Shown here one piece after another: positions 1-8,793 of a stretch of 64,000 nt of DNA. Location: contig CANRJM010000002.1 in NCBI GenBank assembly GCA_947630925.1, forward strand, positions 124,001 through 188,000, in the 5' to 3' direction. A model generated the notes under the pieces. It worked only from the letters and a program-made list of their open reading frames with translations. It searched no databases and was not told the DNA's origin. How positions within the stretch are numbered: position 1 is the stretch's first letter; each line of letters begins with the position of its first letter. Source of the stretch: an uncultured Lachnospiraceae bacterium (lineage in GTDB: Bacteria; Bacillota; Clostridia; Lachnospirales; Lachnospiraceae). Position numbers and translations under genes: made by a program.

Positions 1-45
1 TAAAAAGTATAACATATTTTGGCAAAAATTACTATATATTTTTTT

Positions 46-819
46 CTATTTTGCTAATCCGGAAACCATCTCCGATACATACTCATATAATTTTTCTCCC
101 GCCTCGTTTCCATACCGACCTATAATTTGCACAATTGCGCTGCCAACGATTGCTCCGTCAGAGAGTTCCGAAAACTGATGTACCTGCTCTTTTGTGTTAA
201 TACCGAACCCTACCGCCACTGGAGTGTCCGTAACATTGCGGATAATCCGTACCATTTCTTTGATATCCGTTTTAATCTCACTGCGCGCGCCCGTAACTCC
301 CATCGAAGACACCACATAAATAAATCCCGTAGCGTCGGCCGCCATCTTTTGGATGCGTTCCTTTGAAGTCGGCGCTACCATAGTAATAATATCAACATCA
401 TACTTCCGCGCAATCGGAACCAGTTCTCCCCGTTCCTCAAACGGCAGATCCGGGAGAATGACGCCGTCTACGCCGCACTCCTGGCATCTTTTACAAAATG
501 CATCATAGCCGTATTTATATAACGTGTTCAGATACGCCAAAAACACCAATGGTATCTCCGTCTTCCTGCGGATAGAAGAAACTGTGTCAAATATTTTGTC
601 TGTTGTGCAGCCTGCAGACAGCGCGCGGATATTCGCCTCCTGTATGACAGGGCCGTCCGCTATCGGATCGGAAAAAGGAATGCCAAGTTCCACAAGCGCC
701 GCTCCCGCTCTCTCCATCTCAAGCACAAATTCTTCTGTTTTTTCCAGCGTCGGATCTCCCGCCGTAAGAAATCCAATAAATGCTTTTTTGCCCTCAAAGG
801 CTTTATATATTTTACTCAT
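46..819 (-). CDS. trpA: Tryptophan synthase alpha subunit
   Basis: TrpA cleaves indole-3-glycerol phosphate to indole and glyceraldehyde-3-phosphate and passes indole to TrpB in the alpha2beta2 complex. The protein (257 aa from the chosen start) is a single TIM barrel of normal family length. It carries the hallmark [10 protein letters not shown] and ADGP stretches holding the catalytic Glu and Asp near residues 45-60, and a C-terminal phosphate-binding GFGI and GSAIV. The start is the ATG at 819 (MSKIYKAF), because a GGGGGA ribosome binding site lies nine bases upstream; an in-frame TTG at 828 is possible but less well placed. The start overlaps the trpB stop by 8 bp, so translation is probably coupled. 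It is the last gene of the trp operon. No clear terminator is visible in the remaining 45 bases. Confidence 0.97.
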   Translation of the reverse strand: MSKIYKAFEGKKAFIGFLTAGDPTLEKTEEFVLEMERAGAALVELGIPFSDPIADGPVIQEANIRALSAGCTTDKIFDTVSSIRRKTEIPLVFLAYLNTLYKYGYDAFCKRCQECGVDGVILPDLPFEERGELVPIARKYDVDIITMVAPTSKERIQKMAADATGFIYVVSSMGVTGARSEIKTDIKEMVRIIRNVTDTPVAVGFGINTKEQVHQFSELSDGAIVGSAIVQIIGRYGNEAGEKLYEYVSEMVSGLAK

Positions 820-1996
820 GCAAATCAATCCCCCTGTATCTTGCTATGGCTGCAACATCTTTGTCGCCCCTGCCTGATAATGTGCAGATAATAATCTGGT
901 CTTTCTTCATCTGCGGCGCGATTTTCATCAGATGCGCTACTGCATGCGAACTTTCAATCGCCGCAATAATCCCTTCCTCTCGGGCAATATATTCAAACGC
1001 CTGCACCGCTTCTTCATCTGTGACAGGCACATATTCCGCCCTTCCAATATCCTTAAGATATGCGTGTTCCGGTCCCACGCCCGGATAATCCAGCCCCGCC
1101 GAGATGGAATATACCGGTGCAATCTGCCCATACTCATTTTGGCAGAAATACGATTTCATTCCATGGAAAATGCCTTTCGTACCGACCGCCATCGTAGCCG
1201 CCGTCTTATCCGTATCGACGCCATGCCCTGCCGCCTCGCAGCCAATCAGACGAACTTCTTTATCGTTGATAAATTCATAGAAGGAACCCATGGCATTACT
1301 TCCGCCGCCGACACATGCCATAACCACATCCGGCAGCCTTCCTTCCCGTTCTAAGATCTGTTCTCTTGCTTCCCTGCTGATCACGCTCTGGAAATCCCTG
1401 ACAATCGTAGGGAATGGATGCGGGCCCATAACGGAGCCAAGCACATAAAGCGTATCATCCACCCTTGCCGTCCACTCCCGCATACAAGCGTTGACAGCGT
1501 CTTTTAACGTCTTTGTGCCGCTCTCTACCGAATGCACTTTTGCGCCGAGCAGTTCCATCCGGTAAACATTCAAAGCCTGACGAACCGTGTCCTCCCGACC
1601 CATGTAAATCTCGCATTCCATATCTAACAGCGCCGCCGCTGTGGCAGTTGCCACGCCATGTTGTCCGGCTCCTGTCTCGGCTATCACCCTGGTCTTTCCC
1701 ATGCGTTTTGCCAAAAGCACCTGTCCCAGCACATTATTGATCTTATGGGAACCGGTATGGTTCAAGTCTTCTCTCTTCAAATAAATCTTTGCCCCTCCGA
1801 GCGCCTTTGTCATCTTTTCTGCATAATAGAGCAAAGAGGGTCTCCCTGCATATTCTCTGTTCAGTTTATCTAATTCTGCAGTAAATTCCGGATCGTTTTT
1901 ATACTTTTCATATGCTTCTTCCAGCTTATGGATCTCATTCATCAATGTCTCCGGTATATATTGTCCGCCATGCTCTCCAAATCTTCCGCTGCCCAT
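812..1996 (-). CDS. trpB: Tryptophan synthase beta subunit
   Basis: TrpB is the PLP enzyme that condenses indole with serine to make tryptophan. The sequence shows the TrpB1-type N-terminus ([15 protein letters not shown]), the PLP-lysine motif HTGSHKINN, the active-site glutamate in ETGAGQHG, and the phosphate-binding [10 protein letters not shown]. From the chosen start it is 394 aa, normal for the family. The start is placed at the ATG at 1996 (MGSGRFG) because a perfect AGGAGG lies just upstream. An upstream in-frame ATG at 2020 would put that ribosome binding site inside the gene. It sits directly between trpC (43 bp gap) and trpA (overlap). In many relatives trpF occupies the place between trpC and trpB; here there is no room for it. 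Confidence 0.97.
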   Translation of the reverse strand: MGSGRFGEHGGQYIPETLMNEIHKLEEAYEKYKNDPEFTAELDKLNREYAGRPSLLYYAEKMTKALGGAKIYLKREDLNHTGSHKINNVLGQVLLAKRMGKTRVIAETGAGQHGVATATAAALLDMECEIYMGREDTVRQALNVYRMELLGAKVHSVESGTKTLKDAVNACMREWTARVDDTLYVLGSVMGPHPFPTIVRDFQSVISREAREQILEREGRLPDVVMACVGGGSNAMGSFYEFINDKEVRLIGCEAAGHGVDTDKTAATMAVGTKGIFHGMKSYFCQNEYGQIAPVYSISAGLDYPGVGPEHAYLKDIGRAEYVPVTDEEAVQAFEYIAREEGIIAAIESSHAVAHLMKIAPQMKKDQIIICTLSGRGDKDVAAIARYRGIDLHE

Positions 1997-2039
1997 TGAA
2001 AACCTCCTTCTGTCTGTCATTTTTTAATACCTGTATTCT

Positions 2040-2831
2040 TTATTCTTTTCCTGCGAAAAGCAGTTCTGCCAAAACTTCTTTTACGTTTCCCGCGCGCATC
2101 ATGGTCTCTCCGATCAGCGCCGCATCCACATGATGCGCTGCCAGTTCCCTGATATCATCTGCGGTACGAATGCCGCTTTCTGATACAAAAAGCACTCCCT
2201 CCGGCACAAGGTCCCGAAGACGGATACTGTTTTTAATATCCACGGTAAATGTCTTTAAGTCCCGGTTATTGACTCCAATCACCCTTGCTCCCGCCTGCAG
2301 CGCCATTTGGATTTCTGTCTCATCATGCGCCTCTACAAGTGCCGTCATGCCAAGAGCGTGCGCCTTTTTTATATAATCCGCCAATGCTTCCCCGGACAAG
2401 AGGGAACAGATCAGCAATACCGCTGAAGCCCCTAAAATCTTCGCCTCATAGATCATATATTCGTCAACTGTAAAATCTTTGCGTAATAGAGGTATGGAAA
2501 CCTCTTTTGCAATTTCCTGCAAATACTCATCTGCACCCTGAAAATAATACGGCTCTGTCAAAACGGATATGGCGCCCGCGCCTGCCTGTTCGTATTCCCG
2601 GGCAATGTCTATATAAGGAAAGTCCCGTGCAATAACGCCTTTCGACGGCGACGCCTTTTTTACTTCGCAGATCAATGATATCCCTTTTTTTGACAATGCT
2701 TTTTCAAAAGGAAACCCTGTATCGGACGGCAACGCAAGCGCTTCCCTTTTGACCGTTTCAAGCGGTTTTTCCTCTTTGGATTCCGCTATGCGCTGTCTGG
2801 TCTTTTCTGCAATTTCTTCTAAAATATTCAT
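2040..2831 (-). CDS. trpC: Indole-3-glycerol phosphate synthase
   Basis: TrpC closes the ring of carboxyphenylaminodeoxyribulose phosphate to give indole-3-glycerol phosphate. The 263-aa protein is a single TIM barrel with the family motifs CEVKKASPSKG (catalytic Lys and substrate loop), LRKDFTVDEYMIYEAKILGA, GVNNRDLKTF and SESGI. It is of normal monofunctional length, so it is not a TrpC-TrpF fusion even though trpF is missing from the operon. The ATG at 2831 is preceded by AAGGAG at a good distance. It follows trpD by 9 bp and precedes trpB by 43 bp. Confidence 0.97.
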   Translation of the reverse strand: MNILEEIAEKTRQRIAESKEEKPLETVKREALALPSDTGFPFEKALSKKGISLICEVKKASPSKGVIARDFPYIDIAREYEQAGAGAISVLTEPYYFQGADEYLQEIAKEVSIPLLRKDFTVDEYMIYEAKILGASAVLLICSLLSGEALADYIKKAHALGMTALVEAHDETEIQMALQAGARVIGVNNRDLKTFTVDIKNSIRLRDLVPEGVLFVSESGIRTADDIRELAAHHVDAALIGETMMRAGNVKEVLAELLFAGKE

Positions 2832-2840
2832 ATCTGCTCC

Positions 2841-3848
2841 TTAAGCATTGGTTGCCTTGATAAATCGTTCCAACTGTTCTTTTGCTTTGCCGCTTTCGAG
2901 CACTTCTCTTGCTTTCTGAATGCCCTCTTCCATGCGAATCGTTCCGTCTGCAAGATAAATGGCGACTCCGGCGTTCAATACGACGGCATCGTATTTTGCT
3001 CCCTTTTTCCCTTCCAGAATCTCTCTGGCAATCTTCGCATTTTCAGCCGGTTCTCCGCCAACCAGCTCCTCCTTTTTGCAGGATGCGATGCCAAACTGTT
3101 CCGGAGTAATCTCGTATGAGCGGAACACCCCGTCCAACACTTCACAGACCTTTGTCGGCGCGCTCAAAGAAATCTCATCCATACTGTCTGTACCATATAC
3201 CGCCATGGCGCGTTTCACGCCAAGGTTACTCAGCACATGTGCCAAAGGCTCAATCAGGCTCTCATCATATACTCCTAACAGCATCTGCGTAGCGCCCGCC
3301 GGATTTGAAATCGGGCCTAAAATGTTAAACAACGTGCGAATGCCAATTTCCTTGCGGACAGCGCCAACAAAGCGCATTGCCGGATGATATTTCTGGGCGA
3401 AGAGGAAACACATTTTTGTCTCCTCCAACGCTTTTTCACTCACAGAGACGTCAGCGTCTATCTTTACTCCGAGTGCCTCTAAACAGTCCGCCGTACCGCA
3501 CTTACTGGAAGCCGCCCTATTTCCGTGTTTTGCCACCCGGTAACCTGCAGCAGAAGTGACAATCGCTGACAGCGTAGAGATATTAAAGGTATTGGAACCA
3601 TCTCCTCCCGTACCGACAATTTCCAATGCATCGTTTCCATTTCTAAACGGCGTACAATGCCTGCGCATTACTTTTCCCGCCGCTGTAATTTCTTCAATGG
3701 TCTCCCCCTTGATGGCGAGCGCTGTAAGAAATGCCGCTTTCTGCGCATCTGTCGCTTCTCCGGTCATAATTTCATTCATGACCTGCTCCATGGAATCCGC
3801 ATCTAAATCTTTTCCTTTTGTTAACATACTAATTGCTTCTCTGATCAT
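2841..3848 (-). CDS. trpD: Anthranilate phosphoribosyltransferase
   Basis: TrpD joins anthranilate to PRPP, the second committed step. The 335-aa protein has the helical N-terminal dimerisation segment and then the PRPP/magnesium signature [14 protein letters not shown] near residue 80, [15 protein letters not shown] near 107, and the [11 protein letters not shown] region. Length and order match monofunctional TrpD. The ATG at 3848 has AAGGAAGG upstream. It is third in the operon order E-G-D-C-B-A, separated from trpG by an 86-bp gap without recognisable features. Confidence 0.97.
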   Translation of the reverse strand: MIREAISMLTKGKDLDADSMEQVMNEIMTGEATDAQKAAFLTALAIKGETIEEITAAGKVMRRHCTPFRNGNDALEIVGTGGDGSNTFNISTLSAIVTSAAGYRVAKHGNRAASSKCGTADCLEALGVKIDADVSVSEKALEETKMCFLFAQKYHPAMRFVGAVRKEIGIRTLFNILGPISNPAGATQMLLGVYDESLIEPLAHVLSNLGVKRAMAVYGTDSMDEISLSAPTKVCEVLDGVFRSYEITPEQFGIASCKKEELVGGEPAENAKIAREILEGKKGAKYDAVVLNAGVAIYLADGTIRMEEGIQKAREVLESGKAKEQLERFIKATNA

Positions 3849-3934
3849 TTTATTCCTTCCTTTCCTGTATCAAACGGTTCATGTGTTACATTGATATATT
3901 TTTGCAATGGCGTGATATATCTGCCATATTGTTA

Positions 3935-4504
3935 TCATGGATCCTGTAAATAATTTTCCAATATTTTGTATCCCTGCGGTGTTAATATGGACTCCGGATG
4001 GAATTGAAGGCCATAGACTTCATAGTCTTTGTGTTTCACTCCCATAATTTCCCCTTCTTTCGTAACCGCCGTTACCTGCAGGCAATCGGGAATCGTATCG
4101 CTTAATGCAATTAAGGAATGATATCTTGCAACCTCTGCCGTCCTGCCCAATCCGCGGAATAGCTTACAATCTTCCCGAAGCTCTACTACGGACATCTTGC
4201 CATGCATCAGCTCTTTGGCATAGGAAATCGTTGCGCCAAAAACCTCGCAAATCGCCTGATGACCGAGACATACGCCAAGAATTGGAACTTTCCCCTTAAA
4301 ATATGCAATCGCTTCCTCGCACATTCCTGCATCCTTTGGTTTTCCAGGGCCGGGGGAAATGATGATATGGGACGGCTGCATTTTTTCGATTTCTTCTACG
4401 GTATATTCATCGTTCCTGATTACCATGATATCCGGCTGGATATTCCCAACGAGCTGATACAAATTGTAAGAAAAACTATCATAGTTATCAATCAAAACAA
4501 TCAT
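3935..4504 (-). CDS. trpG: Anthranilate synthase component II (glutamine amidotransferase)
   Basis: This 189-aa class I glutamine amidotransferase supplies ammonia to TrpE. The triad is visible: the nucleophilic Cys in GVCLGHQAI (near residue 80) and the His-Glu pair in FHPESI near the C-terminus; the oxyanion loop is SPGPGKP. The length is that of a stand-alone subunit, not a TrpGD fusion. Its ATG directly follows the trpE stop (TAA-ATG, no gap), and the GGAGG ribosome binding site lies inside the end of trpE, so the two anthranilate synthase subunits are likely made in coupled amounts. In some bacteria such a subunit also serves folate synthesis (PabA); the operon position argues for tryptophan here. 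Confidence 0.96.
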   Translation of the reverse strand: MIVLIDNYDSFSYNLYQLVGNIQPDIMVIRNDEYTVEEIEKMQPSHIIISPGPGKPKDAGMCEEAIAYFKGKVPILGVCLGHQAICEVFGATISYAKELMHGKMSVVELREDCKLFRGLGRTAEVARYHSLIALSDTIPDCLQVTAVTKEGEIMGVKHKDYEVYGLQFHPESILTPQGYKILENYLQDP

Positions 4505-5959
4505 TTACATCACCTCCTGCCCTTCCATGACAGCATTCATCACTGCCTTTGCTTTATTAATACATTCCCTGTATTCCTTTTCCGGCACACTGTCCGCCAC
4601 AATGCCGGCTCCGGAACGGACAAACACCTTTCCATTCTTTTTATACGCAGTACGGATTGCAATGCAGGTATCCATATTTCCCGTAAAATCAACATATCCG
4701 ATTGCCCCTCCATATATGCCGCGTTTGTTGTTCTCTAACGCATTGATAATTTCCATCGCGCGGATTTTGGGAGCGCCGGACAGCGTTCCTGCCGGAAGAA
4801 CAGCATCTATGGCATCCAGACTGCCCTCCTCTTCTCGTATCGTTCCCCTGACAGTAGAACCAATATGCATCACGTGGGAATAATGGAGTACCGACATGTA
4901 ATCCTCTACTTCAACAGTACCAAATTTACTAATCTTGCCAAGGTCATTTCTTCCCAAATCTACAAGCATATTATGCTCGGAGCATTCTTTTTCATCCGCC
5001 AGTAATTCCTGTTCCAGACGTTCATCCTCTTCTTTTGTCTCTCCTCTCGGACGGGTTCCCGCCAGTGGAAAAGTATGCAGTGTTCCATTCTCTAACTTCA
5101 CTAATGTTTCCGGAGAAGCTCCCGCCACTTCCATATCATCACTGCTGAAATAAAACATATACGGAGACGGATTAATGGTTCGGAGTAAGCGGTAAGCATT
5201 GAAAAGGCTTCCCTCATAATCTGCCTCCAGACGGTTTGACAATACAACCTGAAAAATGTCTCCCTCATAAATATAACGTTTTGCTTTCTCCACCATTTCG
5301 CAGTATTCTTCTTCCGAAAAAAGCGGCCGGAACTCAGACGTAACTTTTCCCGGGATGACATCGATTGCTTCTCCCTTTCGTATCAGATGAACAATATCGT
5401 CAATCTCCCTGATGCATCTGTTGTATTCTTCCTCAAGTTTTTCTGTTCCCGCATTGGCAATAATAAAAATCTTCTGCAGATAATTGTCAAATGCAATGAC
5501 TTTATCAAATAGCATTAAATCTACATCTTTAAATCCTTCCTCATCTGCTGCATCCAATTTTAATTTTGGCTCGCTGTATTTGACATAATCATAAGAAAAA
5601 TATCCGACCAGACCTCCGGTAAACGTCGGAAGCCCCTCTACTTTAGGGCTGGTATAACGAGCCAGAATCTTTTTGATATAATCTTCCGGATGCTTTACCT
5701 TCTCTCTAATCTCTTCCCCATTTACCAGAATCCTGCCATTCGTACAGGTAATCTCCATCTTAGGATCATAACCCAGAAATGTGTATCTTCCCCACTTTTC
5801 CTGATTTTCTACGCTTTCCAACATATAGCAATGACTGCTGACGCCTTTTAAAATCCGCAAAACCTCTATTGGCGTCTTAATGTCTGCCATAATCTCTTTA
5901 CAAATCGGTACTACCTGATAGCCTTTTGCCAAATCCTTTGCTTCCTGTAATGTAATCAT
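4505..5959 (-). CDS. trpE: Anthranilate synthase component I
   Basis: TrpE converts chorismate plus ammonia to anthranilate. The 484-aa protein has the N-terminal regulatory region with the MLESVE motif (residues about 47-52), which in the family holds the tryptophan feedback site. The C-terminal chorismate-binding domain contains AGASPETLVKL, PLAGTRPRG, HNMLVDLGRNDLG, PAGTLSGAPKIRAMEII and the terminal RSGAGIVADS. GGGAGG precedes the ATG at 5959. It is the first gene after the T-box leader, so control of the whole operon acts ahead of it. Confidence 0.97.
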   Translation of the reverse strand: MITLQEAKDLAKGYQVVPICKEIMADIKTPIEVLRILKGVSSHCYMLESVENQEKWGRYTFLGYDPKMEITCTNGRILVNGEEIREKVKHPEDYIKKILARYTSPKVEGLPTFTGGLVGYFSYDYVKYSEPKLKLDAADEEGFKDVDLMLFDKVIAFDNYLQKIFIIANAGTEKLEEEYNRCIREIDDIVHLIRKGEAIDVIPGKVTSEFRPLFSEEEYCEMVEKAKRYIYEGDIFQVVLSNRLEADYEGSLFNAYRLLRTINPSPYMFYFSSDDMEVAGASPETLVKLENGTLHTFPLAGTRPRGETKEEDERLEQELLADEKECSEHNMLVDLGRNDLGKISKFGTVEVEDYMSVLHYSHVMHIGSTVRGTIREEEGSLDAIDAVLPAGTLSGAPKIRAMEIINALENNKRGIYGGAIGYVDFTGNMDTCIAIRTAYKKNGKVFVRSGAGIVADSVPEKEYRECINKAKAVMNAVMEGQEVM

Positions 5960-6052
5960 TTTTTCCTCCCATCTGCTAAGAAGTGACCGGTTTCACTGCA
6001 TCCTTGTTGACGCCCTACAGAAAAGTAGCTTTCTGCGCCTCCATCGCCCTAC

Positions 6053-6349
6053 AAAAAAACGCCCTTAACTGATACTGATTCATATCAGTCAAGGACGGTC
6101 AGAACAATTTCTTCCGCGGTGCCACCTTGCTTTCATGGTTTCCCACACTCTTAGCGAAATACTAACATATTTCCGGCAACTAACGTATGCCTTCACGTCA
6201 TGGAATACTCAAGCGATAAACTCTTTGACCATGCCCTCAGTGGTCCATTTGACAAACTGCATCTCTACGGGTTTCCACCATTCCCCGCTCTCTGAAAGCG
6301 CATTTTTCGCCGTTATCTCCACCTCATCGGTTTTATCATTTTTTTATTG
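6053..6349 (-). promoter_or_regulatory. Tryptophan T-box leader with intrinsic terminator
   Basis: The minus-strand leader contains the canonical T-box sequence GGTGGCACCGCGG (6126-6114), the tRNA acceptor-binding bulge, preceded by a Stem I region with AGAGAGCG and GGTGGAAACC. A likely specifier codon TGG (Trp) lies at 6247-6245 in the context AAATGGACC. It is followed by a terminator: CCTTGACTGATA (6094-6083) pairs with TATCAGTTAAGG (6074-6063), then a run of T at 6059-6053. Uncharged tRNA-Trp would stabilise the antiterminator and switch trpEGDCBA on. A further 93 bases lie between terminator and trpE start. The specifier assignment rests on sequence context only. Confidence 0.93.
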
Positions 6350-6355
6350 TTTATC

Positions 6356-6383
6356 ATTATACACCCTTCTGATGAATTGTCAA
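6356..6383 (-). promoter_or_regulatory. Promoter of the trp operon
   Basis: On the minus strand TTGACA (6383-6378) and TATAAT (6361-6356) are separated by 16 bp, a full consensus sigma-A promoter. It lies only 5 bp beyond the stop of the upstream DUF1292 gene and would start the T-box leader near 6349. Confidence 0.85.
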
Positions 6384-6387
6384 GCGT

Positions 6388-6690
6388 TTATTCTTCTTCA
6401 TTCATCATATTCCAAATTCTGGCATCAAGACATTCTTCATAAGCATCCGCCGCTAAATCATATTCTGCTTCATCTTCAATGTCTTCTAATTCAAAATCAT
6501 CATTTCCTAATTCTTTTAGGCGAAATACATAATACCCGGTAACATTTTCCACATCTCCCGGAATCAGGGCCGCATATAAATGTTCTCCCGCCGGATAGAT
6601 TTCATCAATATAAAAATCACGGTCCATGCCATCTTCATCCGTTAATGTTACCATGGTTTCTTCAAAACCGTACTCCTTGTTTTCTTCCAT
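6388..6690 (-). CDS. DUF1292 family protein
   Basis: A 100-aa, very acidic protein. It fits the DUF1292 (YrzB-like) family common in Firmicutes: an N-terminal 'TLTDEDG' beta strand, a central 'YVFRLKE' strand and an acidic tail (EDIEDEAEYD). There are no signal peptide, membrane segment or known catalytic residues; function is unknown. GGGAGG precedes the ATG. It starts 65 bp after the glmS stop on the same strand, with a 10-bp perfect hairpin just before its ribosome binding site (6704-6729), so it is probably read from the glmS transcript. The family assignment comes from overall sequence character, not a search. Confidence 0.8.
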   Translation of the reverse strand: MEENKEYGFEETMVTLTDEDGMDRDFYIDEIYPAGEHLYAALIPGDVENVTGYYVFRLKELGNDDFELEDIEDEAEYDLAADAYEECLDARIWNMMNEEE

Positions 6691-6703
6691 ATACAGCCTC
6701 CCT

Positions 6704-6729
6704 GTTCTTTGTCATATCCGACAAAGAAC
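6704..6729 (-). repeat. 10-bp perfect hairpin before the DUF1292 ribosome binding site
   Basis: GTTCTTTGTC (6704-6713) and GACAAAGAAC (6720-6729) form a perfect stem with a 6-base loop between the glmS stop and the GGGAGG site. There is no T run, so this is not a classical terminator. It may be an mRNA processing, stability or translation element. Confidence 0.55.
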
Positions 6730-6755
6730 CTCTCCCGGCTCCCTGCCCGGACCGG

Positions 6756-8576
6756 TTACTCCACTGTTACTACTTTTGCCAGATTTCTCGGCTTATCCAC
6801 ATCAAGTCCTTTATCCATCGACACATAATATGCTAACAACTGCAGCGCCGCTGACGCCGGGAAGACCATAAATTCATCTGCCATCGCCGGCAATAGAAAG
6901 ATATCTGCATACTCTGCATCGGACAGTTCAAAGCTTTCCTTAACCATAAGCACTACGCTGGCCCCTCTTGACTGCACTTCCCTGATATTGGAAAGCTCCT
7001 TATCCTTCAGCCTGCTCTGTGTCACTACTGCAACCACAGGGGTATTTTCTGTAATTAATGCGATTGTTCCATGCTTTAATTCGCCGGAAGCATATGCCTC
7101 GGTATGAATATACGATACTTCTTTCAATTTCAAAGCGCCTTCTAACAGAATGGAATAATCTAAACCGCGTCCAATCATAAAAGCATCTTTTGCATCTAAC
7201 ATATCTCTTGCAATTTTATGGATAGCCTCTTTCTGCTCCAATACCTCCTGCATCTTATCCGGAGTCTGCACCAGATTCTCAAGATACTTTTTTTCATCCA
7301 GCTCATCAAATGCGCCGCGGACTTTCGCCATTCGGCCAATCAGCAAAAACAGCGCAATCAACTGTGTTGTATACGCCTTTGTGCTGGCCACTGCGATTTC
7401 CGGTCCCGCCGAAGTATACATAACATAGTCGCTCTCCCGCGCAATGGAGGAACCCTTCACATTAATGACCGCAATACTCTTCGCGCCTTTCTTTCTTGCG
7501 TATTTCAACGCTTCCAATGTATCAATGGTTTCGCCGGATTGTGAAATTGCAAGCACCAGCGTTTTTTCATCAATGACCGGATCGGAATACATAAATTCCG
7601 ACGCATATTCTACACTCATATGCATCTGCAGTTTGGATTGGATGAACGCCTGCGCCACCAATCCGGCATGCATTGCTGTTCCACAGGCTACAACGCAAAC
7701 ACGTTCACATTCCTTAAGGATATTGTCCGGTATTCCATCTACAGATAAATCAATCCTGCCATCTATGATGCGTTCCTCCATAGTGGCCTTTATCACTTCC
7801 GGCTGCTCCATGATTTCTTTTTCCATATAGAAAGGATAGTTCCCTTTTCCGTCTCTGGTGGTATCCCAGTCAATCTCCATAAACTGCGCTTCACATGGTT
7901 CGCCCTTCCAATCAAACAGCTTAATTTCACTCTTATGTAGTTCTGTAATAACATACTCCGGTATCACCATATAACGGTCGGCCGTTGCTCCAAGTGCGAC
8001 AACGTCCGATGCCAACATGGTACCGTTCTCATTATATGCCGCTACAATTGGACTAACATTTCGAATCGCATAAATCACATCCGGATGATCCACAAATAAA
8101 ATTACCAAAGCAAATGTTCCCTTAAGGTATTTTACGGTCTTACGAATCGCATCATGTGGATCTCCCTGATAAAAACGGTTCAGCACTGCCGCCACCACCT
8201 CTGTATCTGTCTGCGATTTTAACTCCTTATGAAGCATAAAATGGTCAATCAATTCTTCATAATTTTCTATAATGCCATTGTGCACCAATAAAACGTCGCC
8301 AATACGGTGCGGATGCGCGTTTTCATCGCTTACCCCTCCATGAGTCGCCCATCTGGTATGCCCAATGCCGCAGGTAGAAAGTTTCTTGTCATTCTGGCAA
8401 AGCTTACGCAAATCACTTACTCTTCCGGCGCATTTTCTTAATTTTACCTTTCCGGTATCTCCGTTTAATGTCGCAAGTCCTGCGCTGTCATATCCTCTAT
8501 ACTCCAGCAATTCCAAAGAGTCTAATAACTGATCCGTTACCGAATGCTTTCCCGTATATCCAACGATTCCACACAT
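6756..8576 (-). CDS. glmS: Glutamine--fructose-6-phosphate aminotransferase (isomerizing)
   Basis: GlmS makes glucosamine-6-phosphate from fructose-6-phosphate and glutamine, the entry step to peptidoglycan and amino-sugar synthesis. The 606-aa protein starts MCGIVGYTG, so after Met removal Cys1 is the glutaminase nucleophile. The N-terminal glutaminase domain shows RGYDSAG and HTRWATHG. The C-terminal half has two SIS sugar-isomerase domains, with CGTAMHAG and SQSGET in the first, and it ends DKPRNLAKVVTVE, as in the family. Length is normal. No glmS ribozyme-like conserved core is recognisable in the roughly 170-base leader. Confidence 0.97.
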   Translation of the reverse strand: MCGIVGYTGKHSVTDQLLDSLELLEYRGYDSAGLATLNGDTGKVKLRKCAGRVSDLRKLCQNDKKLSTCGIGHTRWATHGGVSDENAHPHRIGDVLLVHNGIIENYEELIDHFMLHKELKSQTDTEVVAAVLNRFYQGDPHDAIRKTVKYLKGTFALVILFVDHPDVIYAIRNVSPIVAAYNENGTMLASDVVALGATADRYMVIPEYVITELHKSEIKLFDWKGEPCEAQFMEIDWDTTRDGKGNYPFYMEKEIMEQPEVIKATMEERIIDGRIDLSVDGIPDNILKECERVCVVACGTAMHAGLVAQAFIQSKLQMHMSVEYASEFMYSDPVIDEKTLVLAISQSGETIDTLEALKYARKKGAKSIAVINVKGSSIARESDYVMYTSAGPEIAVASTKAYTTQLIALFLLIGRMAKVRGAFDELDEKKYLENLVQTPDKMQEVLEQKEAIHKIARDMLDAKDAFMIGRGLDYSILLEGALKLKEVSYIHTEAYASGELKHGTIALITENTPVVAVVTQSRLKDKELSNIREVQSRGASVVLMVKESFELSDAEYADIFLLPAMADEFMVFPASAALQLLAYYVSMDKGLDVDKPRNLAKVVTVE

Positions 8577-8631
8577 AATCTGATATCCGTCCTCCCATTT
8601 TAATGTTTACCATAAATCTTATTTATCCTAT

Positions 8632-8660
8632 GCAGACAGTTCTTGTCTGCTGTCTTTTTC
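8632..8660. repeat. Hairpin in the glmS leader
   Basis: GCAGACA and TGTCTGC form a 7-bp stem around a 5-base loop, followed on the plus strand by TGTCTTTTT. It has terminator form only on the plus strand, where no gene ends. On the minus strand it is an untranslated-leader hairpin of glmS. Confidence 0.4.
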
Positions 8661-8750
8661 ATTTCCCCGTATGGGATTTTATTTGCAACAGCTCGCTTAT
8701 TTCCCTGATAGATATGAAAACTGTGAAAAGGCATATGCATAACAAATTTT

Positions 8751-8779
8751 ACTATACTTGATATAAAAATATGTGTCAA
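8751..8779 (-). promoter_or_regulatory. Promoter of glmS
   Basis: On the minus strand TTGACA (8779-8774), a 17-bp spacer and TATAGT (8756-8751) make a near-consensus promoter. It lies just after the stop of the preceding gene and about 170 bases before the glmS start. Confidence 0.8.
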
Positions 8780-8793
8780 GGCAGAAATATCTG

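Noticed and set aside
8577-8750. glmS ribozyme
   Set aside because: No conserved ribozyme core or double pseudoknot pattern could be recognised in the glmS leader.
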